Part shown: positions 13,415-20,560 of the stretch, in pieces
Layout: each line of letters opens with the position of its first letter
Numbering within the stretch: position 1 is the first letter of the stretch
IMG/VR virus record: IMGVR_UViG_3300025120_000579
Location: 1-23,268 of that record
Source: a virus
Length of the DNA stretch: 23,268 nt
Strand: one strand, 5' to 3'
The notes under the pieces: generated by a model
The model's database searches: none
What the model was told of the DNA's origin: nothing
Seen by the model: only the letters and a program-made list of their open reading frames with translations
Program-made: the position numbers and the translations under genes

Positions 13415-13777
13415 GTGTATAATGATGAAGAGATATCAAAATGGATAGAGAAATATGGCGAGGCTACGGGGTTTAATTTTATTATCTATGGAGCATTAAA
13501 AGACGAAGATATCGAATTACTAACTAAGGGGCTTATGTTTAGTATACTACAAAGTAAACCATCGCATGCTTTACCTCTAATGGTTACTAGCGACGAAATT
13601 GATGAAGAAACAGCAGTAGCCATGAATTCATTTCAAGGCACTACTCTATCTTTTGTTTTTGGGGGACATGCATTAGCCATTGAAGAAATAGTGCAACATA
13701 TGGTAGTTGACGGATTAACTTTCTTAAGATATAAGAATGAATATTTAGGACATCATCTGTGTGGTAGCCATGTATAA
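13415..13777 (+). CDS. Hypothetical protein, GTG start
   Basis: About 120 residues. I place the start at GTG 13415, eight bases after AAGGAG; GTG 13406 would overlap that site. The first third is helical (EEISKWIEKYGEATG). A mixed region and a glycine-containing strand follow (TTLSFVFGGHALAIEEIVQHMV), then KNEYLGHHLCGSHV at the end, with three His and one Cys that could bind a metal. No family is recognised. Confidence 0.6.
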   Translation: MYNDEEISKWIEKYGEATGFNFIIYGALKDEDIELLTKGLMFSILQSKPSHALPLMVTSDEIDEETAVAMNSFQGTTLSFVFGGHALAIEEIVQHMVVDGLTFLRYKNEYLGHHLCGSHV

Positions 13778-14165
13778 CAAAAATATATTGATAGGTATAT
13801 TTTTGAGTAAAGCAAATTATACCGTTTCAATTCAAGAAAACAAAAAATTTGCTATAGGGTATAAGGTCAAACCCTTAATATCTATAAGGGGAGATATAAG
13901 TTTCTTGGAAGCAATCCATCGCTCTTTGAAACAACACGCAGTAGATTCCACTATTAAAGAACTAGAGTCTAAAAATAACCCTAGACCAATACTAGTAATT
14001 AGTGGGTTAATTAACATAAATAACATAATATTGTTAATTCCAAATCTCCCTGATTCCGGTGCTAAGTTAGAGGGTTTTAAACATGCACTTAAAATCATAA
14101 ATGAAGGGCAACATAAACAATTAAAAGGATTAGAAGCATTATTAGAAATTAAGGGAGTATTATAA
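13770..14165 (+). CDS. Degenerate LAGLIDADG-like protein
   Basis: A 131-residue protein from ATG 13770. LIGIFLSKANYTVSI (7-21) aligns position for position with a LAGLIDADG helix and following strand, for example 'LAGFIDADGSFTVSI'. The acidic residues are gone: the usual metal-binding Asp is Lys14 and the other is Leu12. Downstream, IGYKVKPLISIRGD, then VISGLININNIILLIPNL and a C-terminal helix (KLEGFKHALKIINEGQHKQLKGLEALLEI) fit the single-domain LAGLIDADG fold, including the IxxGxH ... KGLE pattern. It probably binds DNA without cutting, as in maturase-like or regulatory relatives. It overlaps its upstream neighbour and ends at the next ATG. Confidence 0.6.
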   Translation: MYNKNILIGIFLSKANYTVSIQENKKFAIGYKVKPLISIRGDISFLEAIHRSLKQHAVDSTIKELESKNNPRPILVISGLININNIILLIPNLPDSGAKLEGFKHALKIINEGQHKQLKGLEALLEIKGVL

Positions 14166-15034
14166 TGGGATTAAAAAATATGAATAAAAAAAGAGCAATT
14201 TTAGTTATTGGGAAAACAGGAACTGGTAAGACAACAAAAGCAAAAACATTTGTAAATGACCCTATTGTTTTCTATGCTAATGACAAAATAGAATTTGATT
14301 TAGGTTCGTTTCCGGTGGACAGAGGTATTATCATAGAAGATATACATCATAAACCAAATAAAGATGTTATTCTTAATATAGTTAGACAATATCGTGGTCA
14401 GGTAGTATTGACTTCGATTAATAAAAAATCAGTTAAATGGATAGTAAAGATGTGTGATGTCAAATTAGCAGGTTCTAATAAATATCTTGAACAGTCAATT
14501 AAGAAACAGGCACCCAACAGCGAGCCTCCCGAAGACATAAAGAAAGGCGAGTTTGAATTAATTTATCCTTTTATGAAAGATAGAAGAAGAGATAAAATCA
14601 AAGATTTGCTTCTCTACAATGAACCTAAAGACTACCTAATACTAAATCTATTAGTGCAAGTATTACATCCTACAAGACTAATCTTGATAGATTCTACTGT
14701 CAAGAGAAGGTGGCACAAAAAATATTTCTATGAAATGTTAGCCTATTGTCATGAAGGTGGAGGTGTGGCTGTTTTGTCTAGAGCCAAAGTTAGAACAGAT
14801 AAAGACGAGGAAGATAAAAGGCTGAAAGATAACTTTCGTAGTCTATCTAGAAAATTAAAAGTCAAAGAGGTTAGAGTCTTTAAGCAATTATGCAAAGATG
14901 TAATCTTAAAAGAACATTTCAAGAAGAAACTGTCACACGGTGAAAGCAGACTTCTTAAATTGGGAGAAAAGAAAAAACCCAAGAAAAAGAAAATAATAAA
15001 AATAAAACAAACAAAAATAGAGGAATATATATGA
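14165..15034 (+). CDS. P-loop ATPase with C-terminal PIP box (possible RFC large subunit)
   Basis: A 289-residue protein. The Walker A motif is GKTGTGKTT (16-24). A Walker B-like strand is GIIIEDI (54-60), and VVLTSIN (80-86) sits where AAA+ proteins have sensor 1. The middle is helical. The end is very Lys-rich (about 263-280) and closes with QTKIEEYI (282-289), a good PCNA-interacting PIP box (Q-x-x-I-x-x-Y). Archaeal RFC large subunits carry the same C-terminal PIP box, and RFC small subunit (16195) and PCNA (19769) genes are nearby. It is shorter than cellular RFC-L (about 480), with no clear SRC motif, so another clamp-bound ATPase is possible. GGGAG precedes ATG 14165. Confidence 0.65.
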   Translation: MGLKNMNKKRAILVIGKTGTGKTTKAKTFVNDPIVFYANDKIEFDLGSFPVDRGIIIEDIHHKPNKDVILNIVRQYRGQVVLTSINKKSVKWIVKMCDVKLAGSNKYLEQSIKKQAPNSEPPEDIKKGEFELIYPFMKDRRRDKIKDLLLYNEPKDYLILNLLVQVLHPTRLILIDSTVKRRWHKKYFYEMLAYCHEGGGVAVLSRAKVRTDKDEEDKRLKDNFRSLSRKLKVKEVRVFKQLCKDVILKEHFKKKLSHGESRLLKLGEKKKPKKKKIIKIKQTKIEEYI

Positions 15035-15234
15035 AGAGTAAACAAACAATAGAAAGAATTCAAAATGCTCTAGGAGCAGAAGAACTGACTTCTTTAGAAA
15101 TAATGACCCGTTTAAAACAGGATAAAAAGGGAGTAGCATTTACTTCAAGGCAAATTAGTCAACTACTAAGAAAGAGTCTTTTTGTAAAAGTAAAAAGAGG
15201 AGTATGGAGGAATAAAGATGCCAAAGAAGAATAA
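15031..15234 (+). CDS. Small winged-helix protein
   Basis: A 67-residue protein with helix 1 (TIERIQNALGAEE) and a Leu-Thr-Ser turn into helix 2 (LEIMTRLKQD). Helix 3 is FTSRQISQLLRKS and the wing is FVKVKRGVWRN. This is the layout of a winged-helix DNA-binding domain. Its start overlaps the stop of the PIP-box ATPase gene. The following gene has a similar plan, so the pair may be diverged duplicates. The target is unknown. Confidence 0.65.
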   Translation: MKSKQTIERIQNALGAEELTSLEIMTRLKQDKKGVAFTSRQISQLLRKSLFVKVKRGVWRNKDAKEE

Positions 15235-15457
15235 ATGGATTCATGACAGAATCATCACCCTATTGGACAATGACAAAGAATTGACAACAGGGCAAATAAA
15301 AGAAGGTCTTTGGAATGCGAAAACCAAAAGAGGCACTCCGGTAAAGAAAGGAATGCCTTCAACTAATCAACTACAAATGCTTCTTAAAATTCATTATGAG
15401 AAAGCGGGCTTCTGCAACGAAGTTGACCAAACCGTTTGGAGGCTGAAAGAATGCTAG
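15218..15457 (+). CDS. Second small winged-helix protein
   Basis: A 79-residue protein with helix WIHDRIITLLDNDKE and an LTTGQIKEGLWNA second helix. A recognition-helix segment follows (MPSTNQLQMLLKIHYEK) and then the wing FCNEVDQTVWRLKE. The terminal 'vWrlk' matches the 'vWRn' wing of the upstream protein, suggesting a duplication. GGAGG lies seven bases before the ATG, within the upstream gene. Function is inferred only from the fold. Confidence 0.65.
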   Translation: MPKKNKWIHDRIITLLDNDKELTTGQIKEGLWNAKTKRGTPVKKGMPSTNQLQMLLKIHYEKAGFCNEVDQTVWRLKEC

Positions 15458-15567
15458 AATTATTAGTAGGAGTAATAACAGTATTGTTTCTTTATTGGTT
15501 AGGTGGGGTATTGTTACCCGACTATGAGCCAATACAACAAGAATTAATTAAAATAGAGGAGGAATAA
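15451..15567 (+). CDS. 38-residue single-pass membrane peptide
   Basis: ATG 15451 overlaps the end of the preceding gene, with GGAGGCTGA upstream. Residues 4-22 are a strongly hydrophobic helix (LLVGVITVLFLYWLGGVLL). A short acidic tail follows, and its last codons form the GGAGG ribosome site of the next gene. A comparable peptide is encoded at 3026. Function is unknown. Confidence 0.55.
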   Translation: MLELLVGVITVLFLYWLGGVLLPDYEPIQQELIKIEEE

Positions 15568-15569
15568 AA

Positions 15570-15785
15570 ATGAAAGCGTCGGAAAAGATAAAAGAAATAG
15601 AAAACAAATTAAAAGACTACAAAGGATTGCTAGAGGCACTAGAAGATATGGAAATGATTTATGATAACATAGTAGATTGGGTTGATATTTACAAACCCCA
15701 TCATATAGATATGGAATTGTCTCAAACAATCTTTGATGTTACAAACAAAATAGAAGCAATAGAATCCAAGTTGGAGAGGATATAA
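15570..15785 (+). CDS. Small coiled-coil protein
   Basis: A 71-residue protein made of charged helices. Residues 4-32 (EKIKEIENKLKDYKGLLEALEDMEMIYDN) and 55-70 (FDVTNKIEAIESKLERI) show heptad spacing, separated by YKPHH. It probably forms a helical hairpin or dimer. GGAGG precedes the ATG, and the stop overlaps the start of the next membrane-protein gene. No function is recognised. Confidence 0.6.
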   Translation: MKASEKIKEIENKLKDYKGLLEALEDMEMIYDNIVDWVDIYKPHHIDMELSQTIFDVTNKIEAIESKLERI

Positions 15786-16192
15786 TGGAAAGAGACTTTA
15801 GAAATCAAAGAATGGTATCAATATACTTAACAGCAGTTGGAGCAATATGGCTAATGCTATCGGCTATGAATGGTATGGTAGCATCAGTAGATATAGTAGA
15901 CTGTTATTACCGTTCATATAGTGAGGAATACTATTGTTATGAGACATATGATAGAGACATATTTTGGATAGCAGGTCTAATGCTAACCATAGCAATACCT
16001 ATCACATATCTTATTCTTTACTACCCTCAAGTGAAATTCTTACAATGGAAGGATAGCCTTGCTAGTAAGGAAATAATAAGAGAAGTAGAAGTAGTAAGAG
16101 AAGTGTATAAGAGTTTACCAATGCCACCAAATCCACAAGGAGTTGTAATAAAAAACTACAATGTGAAAGATGGTGTAGTAACGGAGGAATAA
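15785..16192 (+). CDS. Two-pass membrane protein
   Basis: A 135-residue protein with two membrane helices, about residues 12-34 and 59-80. The loop between them is Cys/Tyr-rich (CYYRSYSEEYYCYETYD), consistent with an external, disulfide-capable segment. The C-terminal 50 residues are cytoplasmic-like and charged, with a repeated EVEVVREVY motif and a Pro-rich stretch. The neighbours are a coiled-coil protein and the RFC subunit. No family is recognised; roles in envelope, lysis or superinfection are all possible. Confidence 0.6.
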   Translation: MERDFRNQRMVSIYLTAVGAIWLMLSAMNGMVASVDIVDCYYRSYSEEYYCYETYDRDIFWIAGLMLTIAIPITYLILYYPQVKFLQWKDSLASKEIIREVEVVREVYKSLPMPPNPQGVVIKNYNVKDGVVTEE

Positions 16193-16194
16193 AT

Positions 16195-17103
16195 ATGTTA
16201 TGGACAGAAAAATACAGACCAACTAACCTAGCACAAATAATAGGACAAGAACATTTTGTGATAGATGCTAATTCATGGGTAGAAGAAAACAATATGCCTA
16301 ATGTTTTGTTATATGGAAGTGCAGGCAACGGTAAAACAGGTGCAGGAATAGTCCTAGCAAAAGAAATACTGAAAGATAATTTCAAAGAAAACTTCTATGA
16401 AGTGAATGCTTCCGATGATAGAAAACTGGAAATGGTTAGAACTACGATTAAAGATGTAGCACAAAGCGGTACATTAGGAGATGTACCATTTAAAATAATG
16501 CTATTAGATGAAATGGATGGTATGACTAATGAAGCGCAGAATGCATTAAAAAGAATAATGGAAAGGTATTCTAATAATATTAGATTTGTTATTACTTGTA
16601 ATAATAGAAACAAGATTGTATTTCCACTACAAAGTAGATGTGCAAACTATCATTTTAAACCATTATCTAATAATGCAGTAAAAAGAGTATTAAAGTCTAT
16701 ATTGACTAAAGAGAACATTGATAGGTTTTCTGATGAAGAATTAGACTCCTTTATATATGCTATGAATGGTGATATGAGAAGGGCGATAACCGAGTTACAG
16801 GCCGCTAAATCAAGCGGGGCAACCTTAAAAAAACAAGTTTCGGCATCGTTAGATGACTACAAGAAATTAGTATTAAAAATCAAGGATAGTAATTCAACTG
16901 CTCTAGGAGACATTCACGAAATGATATATTATGGCCTTTCAATGAAAGAGATATGTCTAGGATTACACGATGCTGTAATTGATATGAGTGAACTTGACAG
17001 TACAATGAAGTTTAGATTCCTTAGAACTATAGGGGAGAGCGAATGGCGTTCCACAACTATGACCCCTAAAGTGCTAGCCTCATGGTTAGTAGGAAGTGTT
17101 TAG
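16195..17103 (+). CDS. rfcS: Replication factor C small subunit (clamp loader)
   Basis: A 302-residue AAA+ protein starting MLWTEKYRPTNLAQIIGQ, the RFC box. Walker A is GSAGNGKT (41-48) and Walker B IMLLDEMD (101-108). NEAQNALKRIMERYS and LQSRCANYHF contain the typical Arg and the SRC motif (147-149). The C-terminal collar helices follow. The family loads the PCNA ring onto primed DNA using ATP. It is slightly shorter than cellular RFC-S (about 320-330). GGAGG precedes the ATG. The clamp gene is 2.7 kb downstream and the PIP-box ATPase at 14165 may be its larger partner. Confidence 0.95.
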   Translation: MLWTEKYRPTNLAQIIGQEHFVIDANSWVEENNMPNVLLYGSAGNGKTGAGIVLAKEILKDNFKENFYEVNASDDRKLEMVRTTIKDVAQSGTLGDVPFKIMLLDEMDGMTNEAQNALKRIMERYSNNIRFVITCNNRNKIVFPLQSRCANYHFKPLSNNAVKRVLKSILTKENIDRFSDEELDSFIYAMNGDMRRAITELQAAKSSGATLKKQVSASLDDYKKLVLKIKDSNSTALGDIHEMIYYGLSMKEICLGLHDAVIDMSELDSTMKFRFLRTIGESEWRSTTMTPKVLASWLVGSV

Positions 17104-17140
17104 TTATGGAACAAAAAAATAAACATAGGAGTGAAAAAAT

Positions 17141-18367
17141 ATGAACGAAGACATGAAGAATGAAATAGCGAAAAGCGCACAGTACATAGGTATGAGCGAG
17201 GAAGAAGCAGAAGCAAAATACATAGAGATATGTGAACAAAATGGTATAGAGCCAACAAACCCTATTGCTAAGGGCGTTTGGCGAAACTTTGTTGCTAATG
17301 CTAGAAGAAGCCAAAATGATAACGCAGAAAAAAATGATACAAAGGGGTCAAATGATTCTTTCTACAAATCTGCATTTGGTTTCTTTGTTTCTTTAGATAC
17401 ACCTAGAGATGCTATGGCTTGGAACAGAATGAAAGCAAAAGAAGAATACCTAAGAGATGAAGATGGTGCTTTAGAAAAAGGCATTGTCGCAGTAGCGGTA
17501 GAAAATGCATTAGGCAAATATACTGTATCTAGATACCATAAGGGTACATACGGCGAAAAGGTGATATCGGAATTACCGGAAGGAGCAGTTACTTTAGAAG
17601 ATGGTAGAATCTATATTCCATTAGACTCTACTGAGTCTTATCTAAGTGGCGATATTAATTCTAATTATGGTAGACCCTTACCTGCTGAAGTAATGAGAAG
17701 GAATGGAGTATTCTACGGCTCTTTGGGCGTAGGGGAAATGAAACCTTATTATTTCTCTTACAAGGGTAAAGGCGGTGTAGGTTTTTCCCCTAATACCTTT
17801 GAATGGGTGCATTTCCTTTGTGTTGCTAATGACAACGGAACTGATATATATGGTGCTAAGGAATTAACACTTAATAGTTTAAGTTTAAACAGTGAAATGA
17901 ATCCGGAAGATGACCTTCACCGTGATATGTCAGCATTTAGTTTTGAAGAATGTCTAAAGAATGATTTCAAATCTCATTTGATACCTTTGGTAGATACTGA
18001 CAAGGAACATATAGTAAGACAAGGATTACCTGCTAAGGAAAAATTCATCATTACTGATGGTACAGTTTGTAACATGAATATGACACCTACCTCTAACGGC
18101 AATAGAATCATAAATCTAACTGATTTAGATGCTGAACTAGATTATGAGAGTGGTTCGGGAACAACAACTTGTTGGATTCCGGAACATCTAAATCTAGACT
18201 TTGGTATAGGCTCTAGTGTTATTATTGTAGGCAGAACTAGTCAATCTACAAATGACGAAGGAATACAACCCGCTACAATAAATGTTTCCGGACTATATTG
18301 TGTCGATAGACAGGGTTCAGTAGTAGAAGTATCTCAACCAGTGGAGTCTAACTTTGATTGGTTTTGA
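17141..18367 (+). CDS. RPA-like single-stranded DNA-binding protein (putative)
   Basis: A 408-residue protein with a helical N-terminus (about 1-60, acidic). Several strand-rich OB-like regions follow, for example GIVAVAVENALGKYTVSRYHKG and SSVIIVGRTSQS through ATINVSGLYCVDR near the C-terminus. It ends ESNFDWF, an acidic-aromatic tip like those that single-stranded DNA-binding proteins use to recruit partners. Replication genes on both sides (RFC-S, recombinase, clamp, polymerase) fit this role. I see no RPA zinc finger. The fold call is by appearance and context, so another replication protein is possible. GGAGTGA precedes the ATG. Confidence 0.55.
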   Translation: MNEDMKNEIAKSAQYIGMSEEEAEAKYIEICEQNGIEPTNPIAKGVWRNFVANARRSQNDNAEKNDTKGSNDSFYKSAFGFFVSLDTPRDAMAWNRMKAKEEYLRDEDGALEKGIVAVAVENALGKYTVSRYHKGTYGEKVISELPEGAVTLEDGRIYIPLDSTESYLSGDINSNYGRPLPAEVMRRNGVFYGSLGVGEMKPYYFSYKGKGGVGFSPNTFEWVHFLCVANDNGTDIYGAKELTLNSLSLNSEMNPEDDLHRDMSAFSFEECLKNDFKSHLIPLVDTDKEHIVRQGLPAKEKFIITDGTVCNMNMTPTSNGNRIINLTDLDAELDYESGSGTTTCWIPEHLNLDFGIGSSVIIVGRTSQSTNDEGIQPATINVSGLYCVDRQGSVVEVSQPVESNFDWF

Positions 18368-18375
18368 TTAAATTT

Positions 18376-18469
18376 CCTAGGGTGATAAGCCCTTTATTAG
18401 CAAGTGTAAGTATGAACTTGCGGAAGCAATTGATACTCGACTAGGTGCGAAGCCTTTCCTTAAGAGGAA
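18376..18469 (+). ncRNA. Structured leader RNA with possible pseudoknot and ribosome-site hairpin
   Basis: The 107-base gap 18368-18474 is packed with helices. CCTAG (18376-18380) pairs with CTAGG (18441-18445). GGGT (18380-18383) pairs with GCCC (18389-18392). GCAAGT (18400-18405) pairs with ACTTGC (18416-18421), and AGTAT in that loop (18409-18413) can pair with ATACT (18433-18437) as a pseudoknot. AGGT/GCCT (18443-18446, 18452-18455) competes with the first helix. TTCCT (18456-18460) pairs with AGGAA (18465-18469), covering the GAGG ribosome site of the gene at 18475. This resembles a cis-acting translational switch. I do not match it to a known riboswitch, ribozyme or tRNA class. Confidence 0.4.
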
Positions 18470-18474
18470 TTAAT

Positions 18475-18948
18475 ATGTTAAAAATAGATAAAAATTATAT
18501 AGAAACAGACAGAGCAATTACAGATATTAATTGTGTAACCCACATTTCATGGGGTCATATTGAAGATGGAGTTTATGAAGTAAAAATTCACTTCATAAAA
18601 GACCATGACTTAGTTACACAAGATATGTCTAAGAACGACTTAGAAAGATTAAAAGATTCTTTTAAAAATAGAAAGGTTGAACCTCCTGTAGAATGGAGAG
18701 AAAGTTCAAATGCTAACTTTCAAGTAAAAAACAGAAGAATTAATCTTTCTCTTGAAGATGGAATACTAACGAAAGATAGAACTTGGGCAGCAGATTTGGC
18801 AGCCATAGAGTTCTTAACTTGGAGACAGGATGAAGAAAGCCTAGATTATATGGTGAAACTACATACTGGAAATAAGTTCGTAAAGGTATGGTTAAATGAC
18901 AAAGAAGAAATAAATGAAATGATAGAAATATGGAAAAGGTATAGGTGA
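18475..18948 (+). CDS. Hypothetical protein behind the structured leader
   Basis: A 157-residue protein that looks like two repeats of a beta-rich unit. One is ITDINCVTHISWGHIEDGVYEVKIHF ... SKNDLERLKDSF (about 13-60). The other is AADLAAIEFLTWRQDEESLDYMVKLHTG ... NDKEEINEMIEIWKRY (about 103-156). Each has two or three strands then a closing helix. This suggests an internal duplication of a PH-like or small dimer-type fold. ATG 18475 has GAGG seven bases upstream, held in a hairpin. No family is recognised. The context is replication and recombination. Confidence 0.6.
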   Translation: MLKIDKNYIETDRAITDINCVTHISWGHIEDGVYEVKIHFIKDHDLVTQDMSKNDLERLKDSFKNRKVEPPVEWRESSNANFQVKNRRINLSLEDGILTKDRTWAADLAAIEFLTWRQDEESLDYMVKLHTGNKFVKVWLNDKEEINEMIEIWKRYR

Positions 18949-18953
18949 TATAT

Positions 18954-19772
18954 ATGGGATTAACAAATAATATAAATAAAGAAATGATAGAAAAAGCAGG
19001 AAATAACAGAAGAGTAGAAGCGTTTAGAGACAAACTTAAGTCCCAAACAGAAGTTAGACTAAAGAGAAACAGTCGCTTAGTTTGTGGAGTTTGGGGAGAA
19101 CCTAAAACAGTAAAGAGTGGATTAGCCTTAGACTTCCCCGAAAAACAAGTTTATGTTTTAGATTGGGATGATGGTTGTGAGCCAACATGGAGACAGAATC
19201 ATAAATGTGCTGATAGAATTACGCTATGGAATCCGGAAGTAAGAAATGAAAATGGTGAATTAGACATACAAAAGTCGGAAGCAAATTCCGAAGACTTTGT
19301 TTTGTTTGTCAAAGAAAAGATTGAACAGGGAGAAGATGTTCTTTTTGTTTTCGACGGTGTGGATAAATGGCTAGACTGTTGTACACTTCATGTTACAGGA
19401 AGTTCTAAAATTGGTAAGCCACAAAAAATGAAGTTCGAGTGGGGCAAAAGAAACGCCCCGTTTTATTCTTTATTGGCTATGTGTAAGAATCTAAATTGTG
19501 ACCAAATTTACATTACTCATGCTAAAGCAGACTACGGTGCCACTGGTGAAGTAATAGGAACAAAACCCAATTGGCATAATTGGGGAGACTTTTTACACCA
19601 AATTATTAGCACTAAAAGAATACTAAAGAAGGGCGATGTAGCATACAAAGCCACTCTTACTAGTAGTAAAACAAATACTTCCCTAGTGGGAACTACTTGG
19701 GAAACTCTAGTAGTTGGTAGTGGTAAAGTAGAATGGAATGGAATAAAAGAATTAAGAGAGGGAACAATATGA
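18954..19772 (+). CDS. Sak4/RecA-like ATPase (putative phage recombinase)
   Basis: A 272-residue P-loop protein. The Walker A region is GVWGEPKTVKSG (45-56), and VYVLDWDDG (67-74) lies where RecA-like proteins have a second strand. The Walker B is VLFVFDGVD (129-137). TSKTNTSLVGTTW near the end may be a sensor or DNA-contact loop. The size and motif plan match AAA_24/Sak4-type phage ATPases, which act with single-stranded DNA-binding protein in annealing and recombination. AGGTGA ends five bases before ATG 18954; a GTG nine bases upstream is unlikely. It lies directly before the clamp gene and overlaps it. The full RecA/RadA core is not present, so the name is a family-level call. Confidence 0.7.
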   Translation: MGLTNNINKEMIEKAGNNRRVEAFRDKLKSQTEVRLKRNSRLVCGVWGEPKTVKSGLALDFPEKQVYVLDWDDGCEPTWRQNHKCADRITLWNPEVRNENGELDIQKSEANSEDFVLFVKEKIEQGEDVLFVFDGVDKWLDCCTLHVTGSSKIGKPQKMKFEWGKRNAPFYSLLAMCKNLNCDQIYITHAKADYGATGEVIGTKPNWHNWGDFLHQIISTKRILKKGDVAYKATLTSSKTNTSLVGTTWETLVVGSGKVEWNGIKELREGTI

Positions 19773-20560
19773 AATTTACAGTAGATAGTAAGACACTAAA
19801 AGAAGCAGTAGAAAGTATCCAAGTTAAGGGTAAATCAACAACTAATAGTGGTTTTGGAAACACTAGCCTTGGGGATTATGCTAGATTTTCATTAACAGAT
19901 AACCAACTAGAGATTTGGAATGGTGATACTACTTTTTGTGTCAAGATATCCTTGGCAGTACGGGGAGAAACTAATGGTGAATGTGTTATTGATGTAACTA
20001 TGATAATTCCTTACTTGACCTCTTTTGCAGATGATGTAGTTGTCGAGTGCGCTGATTCTATGACAATTACTAGCAATAGAAAGAAGGCATCAGTTCCTTT
20101 GATTGTAAACCATCCTAATCAAGATGCTTTAGATACATTAAAGGGGATGCTAACACATATCAATTATCAAGCAAATCCTAATGTTCTTTTTAATTTTGGC
20201 AAGTCTAAATTTGAAGTAGGTTTCACCTTGACTCAAGAACAGTTGAATGAAACATTAAAGACTTGTGAATTAGTTAAAACTGGTGTGTATAAGTTTGATT
20301 TCCATAAAACAAATGAAGAACCATATGCCAATTGTCTAGAAGTATCTTCAAGACAAAACGCTTCAAACAAATATGAAGAGATTATTTCTCCTTTGTTTAG
20401 ATTAGGAGACAGTGGGGCTACACTAGAATTTTCTAGTCCTATTCACAAGTTCTTCAAAAAAGACCAATTGGTAAACATATACATGAAAGATGAATTCCCA
20501 TTATTGTTGGTGGCCATAGATAGAATTCTATTGAAGGCACCCTTTATTAGCGGTGATTAG
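19769..20560 (+). CDS. pcn: PCNA-like DNA sliding clamp
   Basis: A 263-residue protein close to PCNA length (about 245-260). It starts MKFTVDSKTLKEAVESI and has the repeated strand-helix topology of two clamp domains. The C-terminal DQLVNIYMKDEFPLLLVAIDRILLKAPFI is characteristic of archaeal PCNA. Clamps ring DNA and tether polymerase, ligase and RFC. The gene order recombinase-clamp-polymerase is tight: the start overlaps the recombinase stop and the polymerase begins right after its stop. ATG 19769 has GAGAGGG upstream. The protein at 14165 has a PIP box that could bind this clamp. Confidence 0.85.
   Translation: MKFTVDSKTLKEAVESIQVKGKSTTNSGFGNTSLGDYARFSLTDNQLEIWNGDTTFCVKISLAVRGETNGECVIDVTMIIPYLTSFADDVVVECADSMTITSNRKKASVPLIVNHPNQDALDTLKGMLTHINYQANPNVLFNFGKSKFEVGFTLTQEQLNETLKTCELVKTGVYKFDFHKTNEEPYANCLEVSSRQNASNKYEEIISPLFRLGDSGATLEFSSPIHKFFKKDQLVNIYMKDEFPLLLVAIDRILLKAPFISGD

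Noticed and set aside
14749-15139. Long minus-strand open frames opposite the ATPase gene
   Set aside because: They are the complement of Lys/Glu-rich coding sequence and give Phe/Leu/Ser-rich nonsense; all recognisable domains are on the + strand.
18376-18455. Possible tRNA in the leader gap (GGTGCGAAGCC resembles a T-arm)
   Set aside because: No seven-pair acceptor stem, no proper anticodon arm and no five-pair T-stem can be formed.
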